Of a stretch of DNA of 64,000 nucleotides, positions 20,230-32,500 are shown in pieces; position 1 is the stretch's first letter, and each line of letters starts with the position of its first letter. The stretch comes from Episyrphus balteatus. Lineage: Eukaryota > Arthropoda > Insecta > Diptera > Syrphidae. Below the pieces are notes generated by a model, which searched no databases, was not told the DNA's origin, and worked only from the letters and a program-made list of their open reading frames with translations. A program made the translations under genes and the position numbers. The DNA is taken from assembly GCF_945859705.1 (NCBI RefSeq), contig NC_079136.1:48994094-49058093 (forward strand). The letters run 5' to 3'.

Positions 20230-23200
20230 ATGGAGTTTTTGTTGTAAGTATACTCCTGCCAAGGACAAGAACATATAAATTAAAAATAAATTTATGATCA
20301 CATCGTTTCCGATTGATTTGGTTTTGATCTTTTTTTGAAGAAAGATAAGAATTATTTATCTCTTTAAAGTACCCGTCTTTTTTTTTTTTGTTCTTGTAGA
20401 CTGGTCTTAGAGAAGACCCAAGTCCAGTGACCTCAACCTTTTGAACTTTTTTTTTTATAATCAATAATTTTTGTAAATAATTGGAAATTGTAATTTTTTC
20501 AATTTCAAGTGGATCACGTTCGAGTAAAACATTTAAACCGAAAAAGAACATTCCGGAAGGAACCCATCAGTATGATCTCATGAAACATGCTGCCGCCACT
20601 TTGGGATCTGGAAATTTGCGAAATGCAGTTGCTCTTCCCGATGGCGAGGATTTAAACGAATGGGTAGCTGTTAATAGTAAGTTTGAGTTGTTATTCTTTT
20701 CTTTTAATTTCATTAGTAAGCTTACGTCATGAAAATATAATAGTCTTGGATTTATTTACATAGAATTTAAGTGCGTAGCCAAAATCGGATAATCAATGAA
20801 AACAATTTTGATTGAATGAATATTTCACGAAAAAGGCTTTGTGTACGTTAAGTTCAATAGCCTGCCAATGTACCTAGTTTAATATAATTGATAAACGGTA
20901 TTGGATATGAGCTTCTTGCAAAAACATTTCACTTTTGCTTAAGAATTGTTTTGAGAACAGAAAATACATTTATGAATGGAAATGAAAATGTTCTTGTTGT
21001 GTTATCTTATGCCGAACAAGTTCCTAATACTTTTATGGATTGTAGATTGTAGACTTGATAAAATGAAGGCGCCAATATTTTTTGAATTCCCCGGTTCTTT
21101 TTATAATTTTCGACTGGGAAAGTTTCTTAGGGCTGTTATCTATTTTGAAATTTAATACCGGAAATCTCTTTCGATAAGAATTATAATTTTGTTGGGAAGT
21201 TTGTTTCTAGTTGACGTTTCGTAGTAAACGATATAACTTTTTCTATTTAATCCGTCTTATTACTTTGATAGTGCGACCTATAAGATTTATTGCGTCCCCT
21301 TTTTAGCTAGCTGAATTTTATATAGTGCGTTGCAACTGCCCAGATCTTGTTTTTCTTTTTGTTGATTACGGAATCTCTGCAATATGTTTAGGTGCCTTCC
21401 TAGCTTATACTATGTTTCCATCTACCCTAAATTTGAGATTTAGCTAAGTAGATTATTTAGAATAAATCTCGGGATTTATTCTAAATCTACTTCGCTAAAG
21501 GTTTACGTAGGTTTTCACTTACCCTCAATCCGAGCTTTAGAATAAATCACGAGATTTAGAATGATACAGGATTTTTTAGACTAATACAGGATTTGAAAAG
21601 ATCTTGGTTATAGTTCCTGAGAAGCATTTTGGCTTGTTTTAATTTTGGTAGTTTTGCCCAGTCTTGTGCTCTCCTGGTCTCCTCGTCAATTTTTATTTTA
21701 TTTTCAATAACGATTTCTCCCACTAAAGACGGAAATTGCTCCCGCTTTTGGTAAAGAGTCTGCCTCCTCGTTCCCCTGGACATTAATGGCCCAGGATTAT
21801 GACTTTTCAGTGCTTTTAGGGCAGCTTTAATATCATACATAATGGTAATATTTTTATTACGCTGATTTAATTGAAGGTTTAGTCCTACTCATTTTACAAT
21901 GGCATTTACTTCATGTTGAAAGATAATTGGTAATAAAAGTTTGCATTTTTTTCCTAGGAAAAAAGCCAGAGTTTTGTATGAAGAATTTATCCGTCTTTTT
22001 TCCAGTTCAGAGTTCAAGTCGTCTTTTATTGGTACTCAGTATTTTACTGAGTTAATATTTTATGCTGTAAACAACAACAAACGATTATTTGAATTTATTG
22101 TCGAAACGTATTATCCTTAGCAATCATTTCTTGTAGCTTTTAGTTCAAAATCTTACTGAGCTATGTAAGTACTGAGTTACAAAAAAAAATAAAAAAAAAT
22201 GTGTGCAACTCACAAGTGGTAGAAGTGAAACCTTAAAAAAATCATTTTTATCATTAAATCAAATTTGTATGTGCTCTAGTTCAAAAGATATAACGTGTTT
22301 GGAAAAAGAACATCTTTTCACCGTTATCTCAGGATTTTGAATATGAAATTAATTGAAATTTTGTACAATTATAGTTAATTCTATTACCTATCCACAGTAC
22401 ATCTATCTATTAAAACAAAAAAGTTATAATCAATTGATTCTTCCTGTGGCTTTTTCGTTTCATCGTGTTTGAAATCACTACGATACTAAAGAAGTTTTCA
22501 CTTTAAAAAAAACCCGGCTTTAATAACATAAATACATCTACTCTACGCTTCACTCCAGAAAAAAAGTGTTAAATCAGAAACTTCTCAGTGGAGTGAAGGA
22601 AAACAACATAATATTTTGTTCAAAAAATTCGTTCAATTCAGTTTAAAGATTATATCCAAAATACATTTGCTGTTCTATGGTAGATTCTGCAAATTATAGC
22701 TTAGCTTGGATTAAGCTTTGTTTATATTTTAAATTTAAAGAAGAAAATAAATAATTTGGTTCTCTATTAGATAACTTGAATCCTTTTATACAAATGTAAG
22801 TTTGAATATAAAAATCACTTCAAAGATTTAAGCTGTATTGTATATCCTTAATTTGCTTATTTATGTACTTATACGCGCATATCAAAAATATTTTTCGGTC
22901 TCCAACTAGTTAAATAAAAAAGCAATAGCTCTTCAAATGCAGCAAATATAATCCCTAAGTTTTCGAGTGGATCAAAGTAACCCTGTCCCTTGGACCACTT
23001 TGGTCAGCTTTTAAACTAAAAAAAATGGACCATAAATAGTAATATTAACATTTGTTCTATCTTTATTTATTTATTCTCTTCTTCCTTTTTTTTATAATCG
23101 GGATATAAAAAGGAACATTATTTAAAAAATAACTTCTTTCCTATCTTTCTATTCCTTCGAGCTAGTGCCATGCAGTTTACATTTAAAATACCTTAGGTCT

Positions 23201-23270
23201 TACAGGCATATAGTTTAAAATTATTATTATTATTATTGACTTTTGTAAGAATTCTCAGCTCCTATGGAGC

Positions 23271-23303
<33 letters not shown>

Positions 23304-24061
23304 ATTTCAGAGGAGCCTTTCAAAACAACTCCGAAAAATGGAGTAAAGAAAATAAAGAAAAGTTTACGTTATATCATTTCTGAAAATACTAAAAACTGGA
23401 CCAATTCATCAGAAGATGAAATTTCTTCTTCAAACTAACCAACGAAGACTTTTTGTACTTCTAAAAAAAAACTTAGTTTTCCGAACTGCTCCCTCCAATT
23501 TTCCAAAAAAATTTTTTAGAATGCTTTAAATTTAATTAATTATTACCATTATTTAACTGTTTTCTTTTCTCTTTTTCTATAGCTGTGGATTTCTTTAATC
23601 AAATCAACATGCTTTATGGGACCATTACTGAATTCTGCACTGAAGAAAGCTGTGGCAACATGTCGGCTGGACCAAAATACGAATATCTATGGGCTGACGG
23701 TCAAGCGGTAAAGAAACCTATCAAATGCAGTGCACCCAAATACATCGACTATCTAATGACATGGGTCCAAGACCAACTAGACGACGAAACCTTATTCCCT
23801 TCGAAAATTGGTATACCTTTTCCGAAAAATTTCCTAGCAATTGCCAAGACAATACTAAAACGACTCTTTCGAGTTTACGCGCACATTTATCACCAGCATT
23901 TCTCTGAAGTGGTAACATTGGGTGAAGAAGCTCACCTCAACACTTCCTTTAAGCATTTTATATTTTTTGTGCAAGAATTCGATTTGATTGAACGTAAAGA
24001 ATTAGCTCCGTTGCAGGAGTTGATCAATAAGCTTACAGCAAAGGATGAACGGCAGATTTAA
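20230..24061 (+). CDS. mats: mats / Mob1, Hippo pathway kinase co-activator (complete)
   Basis: Spliced CDS of 20230-20243, 20510-20676 and 23583-24061, giving 219 residues, the usual MOB1 length. MOB1/Mats binds and activates Warts/LATS (and Tricornered/NDR) kinases, restraining Yorkie and tissue growth. The protein starts MEFLFGSRSSKTFKPKKNIP and ends ELINKLTAKDERQI. The zinc site of the MOB fold is intact: Cys79 and Cys84 (FCTEESCG), His161 and His166 (AHIYHQHF). The Hippo/MST phosphorylation sites Thr12 and Thr35 are present. All junctions are canonical (GTAAGT donors) and in frame: TT|T, then A|CT giving AVNTVDFFNQ. The big second intron (2.9 kb) holds a possible alternative last exon at 23311-23438. 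A polyadenylation signal lies at 24232-24237. Confidence 0.97.
21440..21570. repeat. Palindromic repeat in mats intron 2
   Basis: TAGAATAAATCTCG is followed by GGATTTATTCTA as a near-perfect hairpin (about 21458-21485). Related GAGATTTAG and TTTAGAATAAATCACGAGAT motifs lie on either side. Probably a small MITE remnant. Confidence 0.5.
23220..23303. repeat. ATT/TTA trinucleotide microsatellite
   Basis: Two ATT runs (about 23220-23237 and 23273-23303), separated by unique sequence, lie just upstream of the candidate alternative mats exon. Confidence 0.85.
23311..23438 (+). CDS. Candidate alternative terminal exon of mats
   Basis: A polypyrimidine/ATT tract and TTTCAG acceptor end at 23310. 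The sequence that follows joins mats exon 2 in the correct phase (A|AG, Lys) and stays open for 41 more codons (EPFKTTPKNGVKKIKKSL, later WTNSSEDEISSSN) to TAA 23436-23438. The product would be the first 60 residues of Mats plus a basic/Ser-rich tail, lacking the zinc site and kinase-binding face. Composition looks protein-like, but no homologue is recalled. Chance openness is possible. Confidence 0.35.
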
Positions 24062-24231
24062 ATTTAAAAAAAAAGAAAAAAAAAAAAACAAAATAAATTA
24101 ATCAAATTAAACTGTCGCCCCCTCCTTAACCTATATATTGTATTTTGTAAATTATATATGTTAAAAATCAATTATTTTTATAACAAAAAAAAAAAAAAAA
24201 AAACAATTAACATAAAATAATTGTTCGAAAC

Positions 24232-24237
24232 AATAAA
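24232..24237 (+). terminator. AATAAA polyadenylation signal for mats
   Basis: Canonical AATAAA about 170 nt after the mats stop, following A-rich 3'UTR. Confidence 0.5.
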
Positions 24238-25170
24238 ACAAAAATCAACAAAAATAAAAAAAATGAAAGAAATTTTTCACGACGCGCGCATCATTGTACG
24301 TAGTTTGCATTTTATTTTTTTGTTCAAATCTTTATTTTCTTTGTGTTTTTATTTCCAACACAACTCTTAATGTGTACTTTAAGTAATTTAAAAAAAAACA
24401 AACTTTATTTAACGCTTATCTAGATTTTTACGTTTAGCTTTAAGATTGATTTTTACACATTTAATTACTACTACATAATAATTATATAGAAAAAGAAAAT
24501 ATTAATCTTATTTTTTTTTATTATTATTATTTCACATTTACATTTATAGCAATTAAAATGAAAAACTATTTTATTGACATGACAAACTGTATAAATAAAT
24601 TTGTTTTATTTTTTCATATTCATCAAAAAAATTTTGGATTTGTATTTTTTTACAATGGTATGAATGAAGTGGCAGGGCTGAATGAACTCAGCTAATTCTG
24701 CAAATAAATACAACCTTGCTTTACTGAAAAAAAAAACAATTTTAAACAAAGCAAAAGAGAATAAAAGCATAATAGGCTTTAATCTCATTTGCACGAATCA
24801 AAACTGGTTATAAGCATCTGACCAGCTGCTCTTAAATCAAATTATGCAAGTGATTTATTTAGGGTTAAACCGAGCCTTTGCAATTTGAAAGATGCCACCT
24901 GGGACCTAGGCATTCTGGTGGTTCTATAGAATGTTCGAACTGGAGCTGTTCCCAATTTTAAGGTGCAGTTGAGACCCTATTTACCTCTAGCGAAAACCCA
25001 CGGAATAAATAGGATGAGGACCTAGGTAAAAGATGTTACGGTTTGAGATGGAAAAAAGGTAATTCCAGCAACCTTAAAGAGCATAGTGTTGACAACTACT
25101 GTTCTTAAAAAAAGAAAAAAATTTTATCTTGAGTTACAGAAAAGGATATCCATTAGACTGATTCAAAAAA

Positions 25171-25417
25171 ATAATGGAATCGGTCATTGCAAAAACCACT
25201 TAAGTCACATTTTTTCACTATAGATTTTTTTTTGCTGAAAATCGTTCTTCAAAGTTAGATGCGTATTCTGGGTAAAAAGCAGATAAGATAGTACATTCCT
25301 TCCCCTTCCAATTATAACGCCCATTACAAAATTCTTGAGCATGAAACAGTTTTTATTGGTTCCTGAAAAATTCAAATTGTTGGACTTAAGTGGTTTTTGA
25401 AATAACCGATCCATTAT
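25171..25417. mobile_element. ~247-bp TIR MITE
   Basis: The left end is ATAATGGAATCGGTCATTGC, then AAAAACCACTTAAGTC. The right end in reverse is ATAATGGATCGGTTATTTC, then AAAAACCACTTAAGTC. Interior is non-coding. Confidence 0.65.
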
Positions 25418-25865
25418 AATCCAAAAATAATAATTGTAAAATAGAAAAATTCAAAATTAAAATTTAGAAACTGTTTCTTAATTTTTAAATTGGTTACTTA
25501 AAACTTTTTGAACGAAAATTTTCGTTAATATCACTTAAATGGGCTTGGAGAAGGCTAGAAAACAAGGAAATGGTTCTTTGGCAGGTACCGTTAATAAGGG
25601 TTGAAAAAATATTCTTTTTATTTTAAAAAATCGTTTGACTCTTTCTTGATAAAAACAAGCTTTTCCATTTTGGTCATATCTCATATAGCAAGTACAGTTA
25701 ATTTTGGTCCTAGAAATAAAACAGGTTCTCTCTAAGAAATTTTACTAAATTCATTACTATCAGATTTGAAGAAAATCGTTTCAGAAGTTTAGGGTTCAGT
25801 TCAAGATAATCCAGCGAAAGAGAGGCTGACAGATAAAAAACTTCAAGGGAGACAACTGCCCTACC

Positions 25866-25890
25866 TGCCCCCCCCCCCCCCCCCCCCCCC
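25866..25890. repeat. Poly(C) homopolymer of about 25 nt
   Basis: An uninterrupted run of C between CTACCTG and TTGCATACGG, striking in such an AT-rich window. Length may be affected by sequencing or assembly. The poly-Gly frame on the other strand is not a protein. Confidence 0.9.
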
Positions 25891-26535
25891 TTGCATACGG
25901 CCTTGGAAGAGCATGTGTTGATTGTAGTACTAGATCTACTAATCATCCACTCATGAGTAGATTACCACCCTCAACGGAACGTGGATATTGTCTTCCCCAT
26001 CTGATTTAAAGTTTCGCCATATTAAGACTATAATTTCGACGGGCCTTATTTAATGGTTTTTTTTTTTACTTATAAATATTTTAATGTTGTAAAGTCTTTA
26101 CTTTTGTCTTTTTTATTGGTCAATAAAACTTCTCACATATAAGATTGGATTACTTTCTTTGAATTATGTAAATCAGTTTAGATTTTACTGCTTGTTTTAA
26201 TGCTCTTAAACACTTTAAATTTTACCATCCCCCTTTTTTTTAAATAAAAAAACAAGTAATGTACCACTAATCCGTAAATGTCTATATTTTATCTTTTTTT
26301 AAATAATTGAATCTTGTTTTAATAATACATTCTAAAAAAATATGTTAATTCTAAAAAACAAACGAAAAACATTGAAGTTAAATTAATATATTGTTACTTT
26401 TTTAAGGCTCACGAAAAAATGTGCAGTTTATTGAAAAATTTAATTATGAAATGTGTATTGGACGTTTTACTGAAATATTTATTAAGGAATGACATCATTT
26501 GCATTTCTTTTAATTCAAAATCAAATAAATCAACT

Positions 26536-26580
26536 CTAGCCAAGACCATGATCTTCAAAGAATCCTTGAGGTGTTTCATC
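26536..26580 (-). CDS. AP-1sigma alternative terminal exon B (ends FFEDHGLG)
   Basis: After a TTTCAG acceptor at 26581-26582 the frame reads DETPQGFFEDHGLG and then TAG, in the same phase and of exactly the same length as exon A. Both begin Asp-Glu and end in Gly-Leu plus one residue, so the two look like duplicated and diverged alternatives. A minus-strand AATAAA lies at 26478-26483. Confidence 0.85.
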   Translation of the reverse strand, partial: DETPQGFFEDHGLG

Positions 26581-29500
26581 CTGAAATTATTAAAAATTAA
26601 ATAAAATTTTAGTCATTTATTTGTTTTTATTAAACAGCAGGCATCATATTAGAAAACAAAACAGAAACAAATAAATTTTAAGAGAATTTCATTGCTACGT
26701 ACCTCGAAAATGATCCCAAAAAAATAAAACTACTATATAATATTTTTTATTATACTTTTTTTCTTTTTTACTTAAATGCATTTATTTGAAAAAAAGTGAA
26801 AGCTGAAACTCACATTTAAGTGCACTTCTACCGTGATAGACAGGAGAAAACCAATAATAACAATCAACGAAATAAATGCAAACAACTTTTGTATCAATAT
26901 GAGGAATAATTGTTCATATTCAAATCAGCAATAATTGCTGAATTGTTTGGCTCAGTACCCATGTTTTGTAAGTTTATCACTGGGGCGATAATAATCATTT
27001 TTGACAGACTATAAAAACCATTTCTTTCACATAAAAATTAACAGAGTTTCGTTTAAGATCATAATTTTTTAGTTCATAAATTCTGAATTTAAACGAAATT
27101 TTGCTAAATACATATATAAAATAAAAGATCCTATAAAATGTTTATCGCCAGTGACAAAGTTACAGAACAGTGATCCAGGATTATGTGAAATTTACTATGC
27201 TCGTATACATTTTGTAAAGATTTTAAAAGTTACCAAGTTTTTTTTTTAAGTACTCAGTACTTGTTTTGCATCCATGTTAAATAAAAAGATACAAATGAAA
27301 TGCGGTTGTTCGTTCTATAATTTGTCATAACTACCACTGTGATCTGTGCGATAGTTTTGGCAAATTGAAACAAAAATTTGATGAGGCCTTTATGCAGATG
27401 AGAAAATCCGTGGGAGACGAAACTAGACTTGTGGTATACAGCGTTTATTTTCATCTTTAATTCGTATTGAATGACCTTAAAAATAATTTCTTATCCAATG
27501 TAATATGTAGTATGTTAGAGATCTTTCAACAAAGAACAATTCAAAGTAGGTCACTGTAGCGTATGTGGATCATTTTTTTTTTTTAATTATGTTTGAGCGC
27601 GAAGTGCTATATTGCTGTGTTAAATTGTCTTGACGTAGCATTTAAAAAAAGTAAATTTTTATGGCTAATGGCCAGTTTCATAAAGCCCTTTTAATTATTT
27701 ATCAGGCTTTTACGTCCTAAAATGACGTTTGTTCCATACAAAAAACGTCATTTAAAAATTTAAAAGCCTTTTAAATGTTTATGAAATCGGCCATTAGAAA
27801 AAAAAAAAAAAACAAATTTTTATGACAAAGAAATTTAAGAAAAAACTACTTTTTCAAATTTAACTTATCGTAAGCGCCAAAAATTTTTTTTTTGGCTTTT
27901 TCAGAGATGTTTTTCTACCTATAAACATAATTTTGCTTAAACTTTTTCCCTAAAAGGTTAAGAAAATATATTTTTACTCTTTTTCAGTTTTTGTTAGTCT
28001 AAAACTCAACCCAATAGTTTATAAAATACAGCTTCAAAGAGGCTGCAAAATGTTTGAGCTTTTAGTTTTAGCAATTTGTTTTTATTGAATTACCTTCTGA
28101 GTTCTGATATAGAAATAATTATGTTTTTTAATGCTTAAAATTGATGCAGGAAATAATAATAAACACATTATCATTTCCTTACTCGAAAGAACCACCGTCT
28201 TCCATTGAATTGAATGAGAAAAAAAACTATACAAATTGCAGGGTCATTTTTGGTCCAAACTTTTTTTTTGTTAAGAAATAACAACAATATTTCTTGTTAT
28301 TTTATAAAAGCTTTATTTTAATAATTAAATGGCTCTTTTTATACAAAATTTATATCTATGTATATTATTTTTTTTAGGAAACAACATATTTTTCTCTCTT
28401 TGTGTTGTTTTGGACTTCTATGCTTTATTTTTTTTTTTACAAAAGACAAAATATATTTGTATTAAATAAATAAAATTACAACACATTTATTCATTTATTG
28501 TTCCGAAAAATTAATCTTTTTTTTTTGTAATTGTCTTATTTTGATTAGGAATTAAAGATAATTCTTTATTAATCAAATTTAATAAGCAGCAGGATTAATG
28601 TTGTTACAGGCGAAACCTTATATGATTAAAAGGCAACCACAAAACTACAATATAATATTTGTGATATTTTGTACTTTTATTTAAAATTATTTTTTTTTTT
28701 TTTTTGTTTAAATTTTTACAAAATTAAAATATATTAGAAAAGAAAACAGGATATCTTAGATGTTAAAAGAAGAAAACTTTTTTTTTTTTATTTTTTTTTT
28801 TTATCAGAGAAGTCCAATGTCTCTTAAAGAGCCGTCAATAGCTTCATCCTAGAGTATATAAGAAAAAAGTAAATTTTTTGGTGCAGATAAGGGAATAATA
28901 CTAACTTATTGCTTTAATGAAATGAATTTTCAACTTACAGTGAAGAGCAAAATGAATGGTTTATATGTACAACAAAAAAAAAACTTTATAAAGAACTTTT
29001 ATTTTGTTTTCAATGATATTTTAAAGCGCATCCAATTTACTTTTTCATAACAAAAAAAAAGTATTTTTTAGTTTTCCTGATTTTTTTGCGGTGATGCTGC
29101 TGAAGAACAGATTACTTATGGACATAACATTGGCAAGCATTAAATAATATTTATACACAAAAAAAATTAAATAAAAACACACCAAGGCATATTTTTAGGA
29201 AATTTATTTATATGGGTAAATGTAAAAAATTGATAAACAAATACTCTTATGCAAAAAAAAAATAGCTTGAGCTCTTTTCTCGATCGAACTCAATTTCTTG
29301 AGAAAAATCTCAAGAAAATGAACCGAGTGAGAAAAGAGCTTTGTCTCATCTTTTTGCATACATATGTTCAAAAAGTTTTCAAAGAAGGGTACCTACTTGC
29401 ATTTGTATTAAATTGCAAATTTAAAAAATTATCTAAAGCAATTAAAAATTTTGGGTTTTGAAAAAAAAAATTCAATGCAAAACCGAACATTTTTATCCTT

Positions 29501-32500
29501 TAAATCCTTTTAGGTCGAACTTTCTCTAAGTCGCGTTTTTAACTCGATTTTTTTCACCATTTTCAATGATGAAGTTTAAGAAAAAGATAATATCTTATAA
29601 CTTTAAACGAGCTAAAATTGTTTATATATATATATATACATATATAAATATATATAAAATTGGGATCTCGGAAACGGCTCTAACGATTTCGATGAAATTT
29701 TCAGGGTTTGTTCATCTAAGCGAGTAAAAAATTTTGGAAGTATTTTTGGAAAAATCCGCCCACTGCCACGCCCACTTTTTTAACATATAAGTTTTTTCAG
29801 AAACGGCTCTAACGATTTCGATGAAATTTTCAGGGTTTGTTTATCTTAGCGAGTCAAAAGTTTTGCAAGTTTTTTTTGGAAAAATCCGCCCACTGCCACG
29901 CCCACTTTTTTAACATATAAGTTTTTTCAGTAACGGCTCTAACGATTTCGATGAAATTTTCAGGGTTTGTTTATCTTAGCGAGTCAAAAGTTTTGGAAGT
30001 TTTTTTTGGAAAATCCGCCCACTGCCACGCCCACTTTTTTAACATACATATAAGTTTTTTCAGAAACGGCTCTAACGATTTCGATGAAATTTTCAGGGTT
30101 TGTTTATCTTAGCGAGTCAAAAGTTTTGGAAGTTTTTTTTGGAAAAATCCGCCCACTGCCACGCCCACTTTTTTAACATATAAGTTTTTTCAGAAACGGC
30201 TCTAACGATTTCGATGAAATTTTCAGGGTTTGTTTATCTTAGCGAGTCAAAAGTTTTGGAAGTTTTTTTTGGAAAATCCGCCCACTGCCACGCCCACTTT
30301 TTTAACATATAAGTTTTTTCAGAAACGGCTCTAACGATTTCGATGAAATTTTCAGGGTTTGTTTATCTTAGCGAGTCAAAAGTTTTTTTTGGAAAAATCC
30401 GCCCACTGCCACGCCCACTTTTTTAACATATAAGTTTTTTCAGAAACGGCTCTAACGATTTCGATGAAATTTTCAGGGTTTGTTTATCTTAGCGAGTCAA
30501 AAGTTTTGCAAGTTTTTTTTGGAAAAATCCGCCCACTGCCACGCCCACTTTTTTAACATATAAGTTTTTTCGGGAACGGCTCTAACGATTTCGATGAAAT
30601 TTTCAGGGTTTGTTTATCTAAGTGAGTAAAAAGTTTGGAAGTATTTTTGGAAAAATCCGCCCACTGCCACGCCCACTTTTTTAACATGGAATTTTTTTTT
30701 GGTAACCACTTTAAGGATTTCGATGAAATTTTCGGAGTTTGTTTATCTAAGTGAGTAAAAAGTTTGGAAGTATTTTTGGAAAATCCGCCCACCTCCACGC
30801 CCACTTTTTTAACATGGAATTTTTTTTTGGTAACAACTTTAAGGATTTCGATGAAATTTTAAGGGTTTGGTCCCCTAGCCGAATAAAATGTTTTGGAAGT
30901 ACTTTTAGAAACATCCGCCCACAGCTACGCTTATTTTTCTCACATATTAGTTCTTTGGTAATTGCTTTAAAGATTTCGATAAAATTTTGAGGGTTTTTTC
31001 CTCTAGGCAAATACAACATTTTGAAAGTATTTTCTCTTACATTAGTTTTTTTTTCGCGGAGACAGATTCAACGATTTCAATAAAATTTTGAAGGATGGTT
31101 TCATATTTTACGCATTGTTCTTTTTCTTTTTGTTACAATAACTAAACAAAAATTTTTAGATCATGACTTTTTTGATCATGTATTGAAACTTTTAAGTAAT
31201 TTGTTAATTAGGTATCACACATTACCTTTGTCTTACGTTTTTCTTTTGATTAAATGCAACTATTGTTAACGTATAAAAATAAAATAACTCACAACAAGCC
31301 GACAAGGCTAAACTTGAAAAAAAGATTAACTTTATGTACACTATCCAAAACTTTCTGACCCGTAAATTAAAATTTGAACAAAAAGGGATCTCATTGCTGT
31401 AGGCATTTTCGATAATGCAGATTCCTGTAACCCTTCTATCCATTGCTGATCGTCGTATGTGTATTCAAACGTAAATAAACTGGATTATAAAGTGGGAATG
31501 TGGTGTTTTGTAACCCGCGAAAAAACTGGTCATTGCAAACTCAAACCCACTCCAAAAAATTGCTGTTTACATTTGACTTTTTTCACTGAAAGTTATGACA
31601 TTTAAAGATACCGAGCAAAGCTCGGTCACCCAGGTACTTAATTCTAATGTTTCGTGCCCCTTGGTACGACTAAGAGGGAATGAATCGTATTTGTGTAACA
31701 TACGAAATTATCCAAAATATTTTTTTTGCTGATGGCTGGCTTTTACTGGTAACTGGCCCTTTAAATGGGTCAAACATCTACATATGTTAATTTCAAAAAA
31801 TATTGACCTGTTATGTGCAGGTGTGTTATGATTGTAAATTGTGTTTTTATGGAATTAGGTCGAATTCTTAACATCTATTTGTTTTTTTTTTTTAATTAGT
31901 TTTAATTTGTTTATAATTAGGTATATTTTATTTGCATGTGCATGTCGTTAATTAAAAAGTGAAATAATAATAAAAATCTATTCTTATATTTTGCAATTTG
32001 TTTATGTTTTTAGACCAAAAATGACTCATAATTTGGTTGACTTATTGAAATAGTTTAAAAAGTTGTTTGCATTTTATTCATTTAATTATTATTATTTTAA
32101 TAATTTTATGATAAACGATAAACCCCTGCATTTTCAAAAGAAATAACCCCCTTTATGATACAAACTAAACCAATAAACACCGATATAAACAAAGCTTCAT
32201 AATATATAGAGAAAATAGAGTGAAAAAGCTGTATATAGTATTAGTAAATATATATATAATTTTTGTTTTATTTAGAACAATTCTTATAGTAGTTTTTATA
32301 GTTCCAGATATATATTTTTTTAACAATTTTTTTTTTGTTTTAGTTTATTTTCTGACATTAAACAGATATTTTGTAAAATTAAACATATAGAAACATACAC
32401 ATACGCATTTTATTGTTTTTGAAGAAAAGAATTTCTTATTATTATTTTTTTTTTACTATAAGAGAAAAAATTTACAATAACTTTTTCTTATATATTAAGT

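Larger units (their letters stand above)
24240..26535. other. Intergenic DNA between convergent mats and AP-1sigma
   Basis: No gene found. Contains a ~250-bp TIR element, a long C homopolymer and an AATAAA on the minus strand at 26478-26483 that could end the distal AP-1sigma transcript. Confidence 0.5.

Noticed and set aside
19952..20551. 199-codon minus-strand ORF
   Set aside because: It overlaps mats exons 1-2 in antisense, is Lys/Phe-rich low-complexity, and shows no family motif.
25710..25946. Gly-rich ORF on the minus strand
   Set aside because: The Gly run is only the complement of the poly(C) tract.
30553..31019. ORFs of 83, 90 and 79 codons
   Set aside because: They are translations of the degenerate end of the tandem array.
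29620..31100. Regular repeats resembling a CRISPR array
   Set aside because: The units are long, contiguous and nearly identical along their whole length with no unique spacers. This is eukaryotic tandem-repeat DNA.
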